NCBI GenBank assembly: GCA_021827885.1
Contig: JAKAUD010000034.1
Span: forward strand, 1-12,353
Length of the DNA stretch: 12,353 bases
Direction: 5' to 3'
Source of the DNA: Thermoplasmata archaeon
GTDB taxonomy: Archaea; Thermoplasmatota; Thermoplasmata; Thermoplasmatales; Thermoplasmataceae
Shown: in pieces, positions 6,776 to 12,353 of the stretch
How the letters are laid out: every line of letters starts with the position of its first letter
Numbering within the stretch: the first letter of the stretch is position 1
Made by a program: the position numbers and the translations under genes
The notes under the pieces: model-generated
The model's database searches: none
Told to the model about the DNA's origin: nothing
What the model saw: the letters and a program-made list of their open reading frames with translations, nothing else

Positions 6776-7756
6776 TTGAAAGTACTCATATTCGGGGGGA
6801 CTGGTTTCATCGGGTCCAACGTACTGAAGTTGTTTTTATTGAACAATGCAGAGGTTCATACAACTTATAGGTCCTTATCGAATCTTTGGCGCGTAAATGA
6901 AGTAAAAAATGAGATAAATCTTCACAGAGCTGATATAAATATCCAAAGTACGGTGGAAAGGATAATTAGGAAAGTGAGGCCAGATGTGGTCATTAATTGT
7001 AGTGGATTAGTAAGGGGATTCAATATGAAAGACCAAAAAGGAGTTATCAATAGTAATTTCCAAAATACGGTGAACATTGTCAATTCTTGCATAAATCTGA
7101 ACGTTGATAGATTCATTAATACTGGGAGTGCATATGAATGCGGTTTTTCCAATCGTGCCATAAGTGCTATCAATTGCGGTGATAGACCAATTGGACTCTA
7201 CGGTGTGACCAAAAGAGCCGAGAGTGCATATATCGATTTTATAAACAAGAAGTATTCAAGGAATTTCACAACTCTAAGACTTTTTACACCTTATGGTTAT
7301 TATGACTCTCCCCTCAGACTTGTACCCTATATGTTTCTTTCTCTAATTAACGGACTTACTCCTATCATCAAGACGCCAGATTCAATCCGAGATTTTATAT
7401 TTGTAGAAGAAGTGGCAAAATTCTATTATAGGATCGCAGAAAATCCGGAACTACTGGGGAAAGCAACGACTGTTAACGTGGGGACAGGAATTCCAACCAA
7501 AGTATCAGAAGTCTCATCTATAATAACTAATATGTTTGGCAAGACATACAGAGTTGAAAATTTCGAAAGAAATGAACCTATATCCCTCTTTTCCCGGGGG
7601 GAGTTTTATTTACCATTGTTGGGGAGAGCCCCAAACAGAAAATCGCTTATCTCTCGTCTTAAGAAGACCAAGGAATGGTTTGAGAAGAATAAAGGATACT
7701 ATGAAAATTTCAATTTTAAAAGGAGTGAGAACACTGGATCGAATTTTTTCAACTAA
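6776..7756 (+). CDS. NAD-dependent epimerase/reductase of the CDP-sugar pathway (extended SDR)
   Basis: A 326-residue extended short-chain dehydrogenase/reductase. GGTGFIGS (7-14) is the NAD(P)-binding loop; INTGSAYE (114-121) supplies the catalytic Ser region; LYGVTKRAE (141-149) is the YxxxK motif; LRLFTPYGYYDSP and RDFIFVEEVA (205-214) are typical of sugar-nucleotide epimerases and reductases. I chose TTG 6776, two bases after the rfbF stop, because it places the glycine loop at the N-terminus (KVLIFGGTG). TTG 6737 is also in frame but lies inside rfbF and adds residues with no family match. Placed between rfbF and rfbG and after a C-methyltransferase, it most likely epimerises and/or reduces the 4-keto intermediate, as CDP-paratose/abequose-type synthases do. 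Exact stereochemistry and cofactor are unknown. Its 3' end overlaps the next gene by 56 bases with the start chosen there. Confidence 0.82.
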   Translation: MKVLIFGGTGFIGSNVLKLFLLNNAEVHTTYRSLSNLWRVNEVKNEINLHRADINIQSTVERIIRKVRPDVVINCSGLVRGFNMKDQKGVINSNFQNTVNIVNSCINLNVDRFINTGSAYECGFSNRAISAINCGDRPIGLYGVTKRAESAYIDFINKKYSRNFTTLRLFTPYGYYDSPLRLVPYMFLSLINGLTPIIKTPDSIRDFIFVEEVAKFYYRIAENPELLGKATTVNVGTGIPTKVSEVSSIITNMFGKTYRVENFERNEPISLFSRGEFYLPLLGRAPNRKSLISRLKKTKEWFEKNKGYYENFNFKRSENTGSNFFN

Positions 7757-8813
7757 GTTTTTGAAAGGAAAGAAGGTATTAGTGACAGGCCATAGCGGAT
7801 TTATAGGTTCGTGGCTGACTCAGTCGTTGGTCTTGGAGAAATGCGAGATTCTTGGTTACTCATTGAAAACTCCTTCACATCCAAATTTACACGATATTCT
7901 TAAGACAGAGAATCAAATTACCGAAGTAAAGGGGGATATCCGGAACAAAGATTTACTAACGAAAGTAGTGAAGGATTTTGATCCAGAAATCGTATACCAC
8001 CTAGCTAGTCAGCCTATCGTACTGAGGTCGTATGAGCATCCCGAGGAAACCTATCTAACCAACGTAATCGGTACCGTAAATTTGCTAAACTCTCTAAGAA
8101 ATGTTGGGAGTGTAAAAACTATAGTAGTGATGACCAGTGATAAAGTTTACAAGAACAATGAGGTTGGTACCCCTTTCATTGAATCAGATGCACTCGGTGG
8201 AAACGATCCATACAGTGCAAGCAAGGCCTGTCAAGATGTAGTCGTGAATTCATTCAGAGAGAGTTATTTTAGCTCTTCGGGAGTCGGAATATCCTCAGTC
8301 AGAGCAGGTAACGTTATTGGGGGAGGGGATTGGGGAGAAATGAGAATAGTTCCTGACATCGTTCGACGACTTTCAAAGAGCCAGCCTGTAAATCTTAGAA
8401 ATCCCAAATCAACTAGGCCATGGCAATATGTATTGGATTTGATTAGTGGTCTTTTTCACCTTACAGATAGAATGTTGTCGAGTACATCATTTGCTGGAGA
8501 TTGGAACATCGGACCCATTATATCAGAGCCTACTACCGTTAAGGAACTAACGGAAAAAATTCTCTTTATATGGGGGCAAGGAAAGTATTCAATTGGTAGA
8601 TCGAATGAAGTGAGAGAAGCAAAGCATTTGGGACTTGATATAAGTAAAGCAAGGAATATGTTGGGGTGGATTCCAATATTTGATCTAGACAGAACACTCA
8701 AAGAAACGATTGAGTGGTATAAGAGTTATTATATAAGAAAAGAAGACATGCAACTCAGAACAAATTCAGCTATAAGGCGATACTTGACAAAGAGTAATAG
8801 TACTAAGGAATAA
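7701..8813 (+). CDS. rfbG: CDP-glucose 4,6-dehydratase
   Basis: It converts CDP-glucose to CDP-4-keto-6-deoxyglucose with bound NAD+ (EC 4.2.1.45). With the ATG at 7701 it has 370 residues, close to the family length. FLKGKKVLVTGHSGFIGSWL (20-39) matches the RfbG N-terminus (F-x-GK-x-V-x-x-TGH-x-GF-x-GSWL). YHLASQP (99-105), TSDKVY (145-150), the GGNDPYSASK segment (166-175; Tyr/Lys pair), RAGNVIGGGDW (201-211), RPWQYVLD (239-246) and DWNIGP (267-272) follow in the usual order. In RfbG and RmlB enzymes the TSDK aspartate and the YxxxK tyrosine take part in the elimination. The start is uncertain: ATG 7701 has a weak AAAGGA four bases ahead; GTG 7725 or TTG 7759 would shorten the overlap with the preceding gene. 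A longer open frame back to 7536 adds only sequence antiparallel in frame to the epimerase. Last gene of the operon. Confidence 0.92.
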   Translation: MKISILKGVRTLDRIFSTKFLKGKKVLVTGHSGFIGSWLTQSLVLEKCEILGYSLKTPSHPNLHDILKTENQITEVKGDIRNKDLLTKVVKDFDPEIVYHLASQPIVLRSYEHPEETYLTNVIGTVNLLNSLRNVGSVKTIVVMTSDKVYKNNEVGTPFIESDALGGNDPYSASKACQDVVVNSFRESYFSSSGVGISSVRAGNVIGGGDWGEMRIVPDIVRRLSKSQPVNLRNPKSTRPWQYVLDLISGLFHLTDRMLSSTSFAGDWNIGPIISEPTTVKELTEKILFIWGQGKYSIGRSNEVREAKHLGLDISKARNMLGWIPIFDLDRTLKETIEWYKSYYIRKEDMQLRTNSAIRRYLTKSNSTKE

Positions 8814-8922
8814 ATCAGCCCTAAAATAGTGCATAAAGCTAAGTCCGCAACTGGGACTCTCAACTGACAATGAACTATACTAGACGAGAGGATTTATACA
8901 GGTCACAAGAATATAATAAGCA

Positions 8923-8947
8923 TTGAATTATACGATAGTATAATCAA
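8923..8947. promoter_or_regulatory. Promoter of the gene at 8966 inside an imperfect palindrome
   Basis: The TATA-like string TAGTATAA lies at about 8936-8943, centred about 26 bases before the ATG at 8966, so the transcript should be leaderless. The box sits within a dyad: TTGAATTATAC (8923-8933), spacer GATA, then GTATAATCAA (8938-8947). The arms are reverse complements apart from one extra A in the left arm. A protein bound here would compete with TBP, so a repressor site is plausible but unproven. Confidence 0.45.
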
Positions 8948-8965
8948 CGTGTGGAGTAGCTATAA

Positions 8966-9757
8966 ATGTCTGAGATTAGCATAGAGGTCGTCACGAATTA
9001 CGACCCACGCATAACGAATCTTCTCGAGTCAATTAGAAAGCAGACGTTTCAAGGCTATGAAGTAATAGTAGTATCTTCCGATTCAACTGTAAAAGAGCTC
9101 GTTAGTCCTTTTGATCTCAAGTTTGTCATAGCCGAGAATACAGGCACCTTATATAGACGTATTCTAGCGCACGAATTTTCCTCTTCTAAGAGAGCTCTTC
9201 TTTTAGAGTCTTCGCGGTTCCTTGTACCAGATGCTCTAGAAGAGCTAATCAAAACTAGAAATGACCTTAAGATTGTGGAGGAAAAAGACGTAGGAAATAA
9301 TTACATTTCAAAAATTCAAAATATAGAAAGGAAGAAAGATTTGTTGAATACAAAGAATTTCGATCCAGATTTCCTGGCAGCAGAGCCGAGATATTTCAAC
9401 TCGGAAGTGTTAACTAGTGCATTTACTAAAATTAGAAATATTCCAGCTGAAATTCTCAAGAAAATTCAATGGGGGGATATGGATATAATCTACTATGAAA
9501 CCTTCAAAATATCACAATCTGTCGAAGTAATCAATAAACCCCTGATTTTTCATTATTCTGATGAAAGTATAACCGAGCTTATCAAAAAGTACTACAATTA
9601 TGGAGTGAGTAGTCGCGAGTTAAATTTTACAATTTATAGGAACAATTTTAAAATGAGAAATCATTTTCGTCCGTTTTCTGGTCCAGTGGATACTATCTTG
9701 GTATACTCACTTTGGACGATAAAGGCAGTATCTTTTGCTATTGGTGCATATCTATAA
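8966..9757 (+). CDS. GT2-like glycosyltransferase fold protein lacking the DxD motif
   Basis: A 263-residue protein with a GT-A/GT2-type beginning: ISIEVVTNYDP (4-14), LLESIRKQTFQGYEVIVVSSDS (19-40, the SI..QTF..YEVIVVSS pattern of GT2 enzymes), VIAENTGTLYRRILAHEFSSSKRALLLESS (54-83). Where GT2 enzymes place DxD (LLLDSD), it has ESS (81-83), so the metal-binding pair is missing. MDIIYYE (172-178) is at the place of the usual ED-type catalytic motif. The C-terminus ends with a hydrophobic segment, TILVYSLWTIKAVSFAIGAYL (243-263), which may attach it to the membrane. It is monocistronic, with its own promoter and a gap of 152 bases from rfbG. It may be inactive, use a different metal arrangement, or be a regulatory partner of another transferase. 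Coding is well supported; function is not. Confidence 0.6.
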   Translation: MSEISIEVVTNYDPRITNLLESIRKQTFQGYEVIVVSSDSTVKELVSPFDLKFVIAENTGTLYRRILAHEFSSSKRALLLESSRFLVPDALEELIKTRNDLKIVEEKDVGNNYISKIQNIERKKDLLNTKNFDPDFLAAEPRYFNSEVLTSAFTKIRNIPAEILKKIQWGDMDIIYYETFKISQSVEVINKPLIFHYSDESITELIKKYYNYGVSSRELNFTIYRNNFKMRNHFRPFSGPVDTILVYSLWTIKAVSFAIGAYL

Positions 9758-9787
9758 GCACTATTATAAATCATTCTAAATGCATAA

Positions 9788-9812
9788 TTTTTTCATTAGA
9801 AATGTAATTTTT
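9788..9812 (+). terminator. Possible oligo-T terminator
   Basis: A T6 run (9788-9793) and a T5 run (9808-9812) lie 31-55 bases after the stop of the gene at 8966-9757, in the 131-base gap between convergent genes. Archaeal transcription often ends at oligo-T tracts without a hairpin. In such AT-rich sequence T runs also occur by chance. Confidence 0.3.
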
Positions 9813-9888
9813 CAAGTCATTCTCAATTCTTGATAGCCTTTGAATTCTTCTATTGGAGATATAAAGTATGATATGTAGACTAGTTCGT

Positions 9889-10980
9889 TCAACTGCTTTC
9901 TCTTCTTCTGCCATCTTCTAATAATATATTTATCAGTTTACACCACTGCTCAGATGTATTTTCCCAGGAAAAAATTGAGGAGTTTTCATACACTTTTTTT
10001 GACCAACCGTCATTGTTTTCTAACACTTTCTTTAGAGATTCTTGAAAAGAATCGATTTCATCACAAGTTGTTCCTAGGTTAAATTCGTTGATTACCTCCG
10101 TAACCCCTTTAGAGTCCAGTGCAACAGTAGGAACTCCACAGGACGCAGATTCAAGTATCGAATAACCAAACCCCTCTGTGAGTGAGAAATGAACATTAGC
10201 CCAGGAAGAGGATAAGATGATTGCAAGTTTATCTTCCGTAAGCCTTCCAAGAAAGTTTACTCTTGCTCCAAGTTTGTATTTATTAACCATTTCCTTTACT
10301 TTGATTAATGATGGTCCGCTCCCTACAACATTCATTGTAATACTTGGATCGTCAATCGCTTTCATTACTTCAGCCAACAACCATGGCCTCTTATAATCTC
10401 TCATTCCCCCAAAATAAATTATACTCGGTTTCTCTGTTTTTTTATCCGGCTTGAATTTTTTCCTATCTACTCCTGGCAAAATTTTAAATATTCTCCCTTC
10501 CTCGATTTTAAGAGTTTCTAGGTCATCTATTGAAGTTTTTGATTCTGTTACGAAAATGTTGTTGCGATAAATGAAGCGGTAATTCTTTTCTATTACCTTC
10601 AAAATAATGGCTAATAATGGGTTAACCTGTCCCGAGAGTGATCTTCCATGAAAATGTCTAAAGAAAACTATTACTGGCGTTGATGTGAATAGAGGTGAAA
10701 ACCAAGGAACCACATGTGCGAGGTCGTCAATTACGATATCAGGCTTTACTTTTCCAATAATCTTAGGTACCGCAAGATGAGTCATTATGTTGCCCTTAAT
10801 CCTGAATACATTTATACCATCCAAAACCTCTAACTCTTCGAGTTCTCCGGGATTTACTGAAACGAGATTAACTTCATACCCGCTGCTAACCAGTCTTTTG
10901 CTTACTTCATAAATTGTCCTTTCAGCACCTCCAGCAAGAGGATGTTTCAGGTCCCTGTGGTTGAACCAGAGAATCTTCAT
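9889..10980 (-). CDS. Family 4 glycosyltransferase (GT-B fold)
   Basis: A 363-residue GT-B glycosyltransferase on the minus strand. Its N-terminal domain opens with MKILWFNHRDLKHPLAGGAE (1-20); the GGAE loop is the standard acceptor/donor contact of GT4 enzymes. KVKPDIVIDDLAH (77-89) and FFRHFHG (106-112) follow. The linker enters the donor domain at ILPGVDRKKF (167-176), then IIYFGGMRDYKRP (187-199) and MNVVGSGPS (216-224). LTEGFGYSILESASCGVPTVA (267-287) contains the E-x7-E motif (Glu269, Glu277) that binds the NDP-sugar in retaining GT4 enzymes. All key residues appear intact. It is convergent with the GT2-like gene to its left and divergent from the gene at 11133. It probably adds one sugar to the lipid-linked or protein-linked glycan; donor and acceptor are unknown. 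Confidence 0.9.
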   Translation of the reverse strand: MKILWFNHRDLKHPLAGGAERTIYEVSKRLVSSGYEVNLVSVNPGELEELEVLDGINVFRIKGNIMTHLAVPKIIGKVKPDIVIDDLAHVVPWFSPLFTSTPVIVFFRHFHGRSLSGQVNPLLAIILKVIEKNYRFIYRNNIFVTESKTSIDDLETLKIEEGRIFKILPGVDRKKFKPDKKTEKPSIIYFGGMRDYKRPWLLAEVMKAIDDPSITMNVVGSGPSLIKVKEMVNKYKLGARVNFLGRLTEDKLAIILSSSWANVHFSLTEGFGYSILESASCGVPTVALDSKGVTEVINEFNLGTTCDEIDSFQESLKKVLENNDGWSKKVYENSSIFSWENTSEQWCKLINILLEDGRRRESS

Positions 10981-11004
10981 TACAGTTGCATATTAGCTTT
11001 GGCC

Positions 11005-11015
11005 TTAATAATTAA
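11005..11015 (-). promoter_or_regulatory. TATA-like element for the minus-strand GT4 gene
   Basis: TTAATAATTAA is a perfect 11-base palindrome lying 25-35 bases before the minus-strand ATG at 10980. It is AT-only and at archaeal TATA distance, so transcription would begin close to the start codon. Confidence 0.35.
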
Positions 11016-11096
11016 TCGTTGAATTGATATGATAAAAGATGAATAAAATGGCTATCAATCTGGGATTTTGGATGAAGCTCATTAAGCAATCCTACT

Positions 11097-11108
11097 AAAT
11101 TATAAATA
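11097..11108 (+). promoter_or_regulatory. TATA-like element for the gene at 11133
   Basis: AAATTATAAATA lies 25-36 bases before the ATG at 11133. The TTATAAAT core is a good archaeal TATA box and fits a leaderless or very short-leader transcript. The gap 10981-11132 therefore holds two divergent promoters. It also holds a 7-base inverted repeat (ATTGATA 11023-11029, TATCAAT 11053-11059) between them. Confidence 0.55.
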
Positions 11109-11132
11109 GGGTCAGATTATTATCTCTAAAAG

Positions 11133-11915
11133 ATGATGAATGTCGAACAGGCAGTGGCATTGCCATCAGTCACGATAATCATTCCAGCTTACAATGAAGA
11201 ATCAAGGATAAAGGGGGTATTAGATGAAATTTCAGATTTCATTTCAACTAACAATGCTGATTGGGGCCTCATCGTTTCCGTTGACGGGGACGACGGAACG
11301 GCAGACATTGTCCAGAGATATTCTTCTATCCACCCCTTCATAAAATTGAACAGGGGAACTGAGCGAGGAGGGAAGGGAAATGCCATAAAAAGAGTCGTCA
11401 ACAATTCTAGGGGTGAGTTCACCCTGATAATGGATGCGGACGGCTCAGTCAGGCTTGAAGACATAGTGAACAACATCCACTATCTTCATAATTACGATGC
11501 ACTTCTCTTCGATAGGTATTCCAACCCGGAAAATTCGATTCCCTTCAGAAGAAGGATCCCGTCAAGGGGTTTTAACATATTAGTTAGGGTATTTCTTAAG
11601 GTTAAAGTGAAGGACACGCAGTGCGGTTACAAGATCATAAGGACCGACATCGTCAAGGAAGCATTCAATAGGATAGGCGTCACCAATACCTTTTTTGATG
11701 TTGCATTGCTCTACCACATCAGGAAGATGGGTGGCAGACTCAAGGAAATAGACGTTAAATATTTGCACAATGAGGAGAGCAAGTTCAACGTTTTTCCAGA
11801 GATAATCGGTCAGGGAGTATCACTCTTCGCATTTATATTGAGACACTCAAGATTCTACAAATACATTCCTAACTGGGCAAGGGAGCTGTACCTAAGAAAG
11901 TTCAGGTGGATTTAG
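11133..11915 (+). CDS. Dolichyl-phosphate sugar transferase-like GT2 (Alg5/DPG synthase type)
   Basis: A 260-residue GT2 enzyme resembling dolichyl-phosphate beta-glucosyltransferase. VTIIIPAYNEESRI (13-26) is the GT2 strand-1 motif; VSVDGDDGTADIV (48-60) is the nucleotide-binding strand; RGTERGGKGNAIKRVV (74-89) and MDADGS (100-105, intact DxD) are diagnostic of the Alg5/Dpm1 group. IPSRGFNILVRVFL (142-155) and KDTQCGYKIIR (160-170) are Alg5-like. FDVALLYHIRKMGGRLKEIDVKY (188-210) is the conserved late segment. No C-terminal transmembrane segment is evident. It would load a sugar onto polyprenyl phosphate in the cytoplasmic membrane, providing the donor for GT-C enzymes such as the one possibly encoded at 324-2540. 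ATG codons occur at 11133 and 11136; either could be the start. It overlaps the convergent epimerase gene by 14 bases. Confidence 0.85.
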   Translation: MMNVEQAVALPSVTIIIPAYNEESRIKGVLDEISDFISTNNADWGLIVSVDGDDGTADIVQRYSSIHPFIKLNRGTERGGKGNAIKRVVNNSRGEFTLIMDADGSVRLEDIVNNIHYLHNYDALLFDRYSNPENSIPFRRRIPSRGFNILVRVFLKVKVKDTQCGYKIIRTDIVKEAFNRIGVTNTFFDVALLYHIRKMGGRLKEIDVKYLHNEESKFNVFPEIIGQGVSLFAFILRHSRFYKYIPNWARELYLRKFRWI

Positions 11916-12353
11916 AATCTTTCTTAGTAAGACCTGAAATCTCCTTGATCATTTTTTTTACACCATCTCTTATCCCAAATTTTGGCTCAAATTTCAATTC
12001 TTCTTTCGCTTTTGTAATATCCGCAAGAGTGAACATCTGATAACTTTTTAAGGGATTTGGAGCGTATTCGGCTGCGTCTTGATAACCCATCTCCTCTTTG
12101 ACGATCTGGAAGATTGTATTGAAATCCGTCGTTCTACCGGTACCAACGTTATAGGCTTCTCCAGGAGTTCCGTTTTTCATTGCAAGCACAGAAGCTCTTG
12201 CAGTATCATCCACATATATGAAATCTCTGCTCTGTCTCCCGTCGCCGAAAATGATAGGCTTCTTATTGTTTCTTATTGCATCCATAAATTTCCAGATGAC
12301 ACTGGAGTAATCTCCCTTGCTGTTTTCCCCGACTCCATAAGTATTGAAGTACC
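11902..12353 (-). CDS. NAD-dependent nucleotide-sugar epimerase/dehydratase, 3' part (5' end outside window)
   Basis: The minus-strand frame is open from the window edge to the TGA at 11902-11904, so the N-terminal half with the NAD-binding loop is missing. The visible part begins YFNTYGVGENSKGDYSSV, the segment after the YxxxK motif in extended SDR enzymes (R-Y-F-N-x-Y-G-P). IIFGDGRQSRDFIYVDDTARA then matches the family's FGDG.Q.RDF.YVDD signature, followed by YNVGTGRTT and LADITKAKEELKFEP. This is the layout of GalE-like UDP-sugar 4-epimerases and related dehydratases. An internal ATG at 12285 is not the start, because the conserved sequence continues upstream of it. Which sugar it acts on cannot be told from this half. 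Confidence 0.88.
   Translation of the reverse strand, partial: YFNTYGVGENSKGDYSSVIWKFMDAIRNNKKPIIFGDGRQSRDFIYVDDTARASVLAMKNGTPGEAYNVGTGRTTDFNTIFQIVKEEMGYQDAAEYAPNPLKSYQMFTLADITKAKEELKFEPKFGIRDGVKKMIKEISGLTKKDSKST

Noticed and set aside
7536..7700. Longer N-terminus for RfbG
   Set aside because: The extension overlaps the epimerase coding region and does not resemble RfbG proteins, which begin shortly before the F-x-GK-V segment.
8842..8866. Small hairpin (AGTCC/GGACT) and direct repeat CAACTG after rfbG
   Set aside because: A 5-base stem with no T run following; too weak to call a terminator or regulatory element.
1..12353. CRISPR arrays, tRNA genes, insertion sequences or attachment sites
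   Set aside because: I found no regularly spaced repeats, tRNA cloverleaf signals, transposase motifs or matched terminal repeats.

Overview
The window looks archaeal. Several genes have a TATA-like box about 25-30 bases before the start codon with little room for a leader, which fits leaderless archaeal transcription. AGA/AGG and ATA codons are common, and the base composition is moderately AT-rich. A Thermoplasmata-type acidophile (Ferroplasma/Cuniculiplasma-like) is my best guess, but Sulfolobales cannot be excluded from this sequence alone. There are no RNA genes, CRISPR arrays or recognisable insertion sequences.

Layout. Positions 1-323 hold no convincing gene, only small hairpins, an inverted repeat and a promoter. 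A large polytopic membrane protein (324-2540, GT-C/YfhO-like) is followed immediately by a family-2-like glycosyltransferase whose 5' end has no start codon (coding signal from about 2530, first possible start 2674, stop 3582). Next come a short open frame that looks like the tail of another glycosyltransferase (3645-3800) and a sugar- or lipid-type methyltransferase (3807-4601). A tight four-gene operon then runs from 4711 to 8813: C-methyltransferase, glucose-1-phosphate cytidylyltransferase (RfbF), NAD-dependent epimerase/reductase and CDP-glucose 4,6-dehydratase (RfbG). Further right are a divergent GT2-like protein lacking the DxD motif (8966-9757), a GT4 glycosyltransferase on the minus strand (9889-10980), a dolichyl-phosphate-glucose-synthase-like GT2 (11133-11915), and the 3' part of a minus-strand sugar-nucleotide epimerase that runs off the right edge (11902-12353).

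How it fits together. This is a surface-glycan biosynthesis locus. The central operon encodes the elements needed to turn glucose-1-phosphate into CDP-glucose, then CDP-4-keto-6-deoxyglucose, which can be C-methylated and reduced to a branched 6-deoxyhexose. No RfbH-type 3-dehydratase is present in the window, so a C-methyl sugar is a better guess than a 3,6-dideoxy sugar. The surrounding glycosyltransferases, the methyltransferase and the membrane protein would assemble, decorate or transfer the glycan on a polyprenyl-phosphate carrier. The left part shows signs of gene decay (missing start, orphan C-terminal fragment, degenerate DxD motifs), typical of a variable glycan island. The two rightmost genes look more GC-rich and more conserved. 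I do not see a clearly unprecedented system. The CDP-branched-sugar cassette in an archaeal setting, the broken glycosyltransferases and two dyads near promoters are the points most worth checking.
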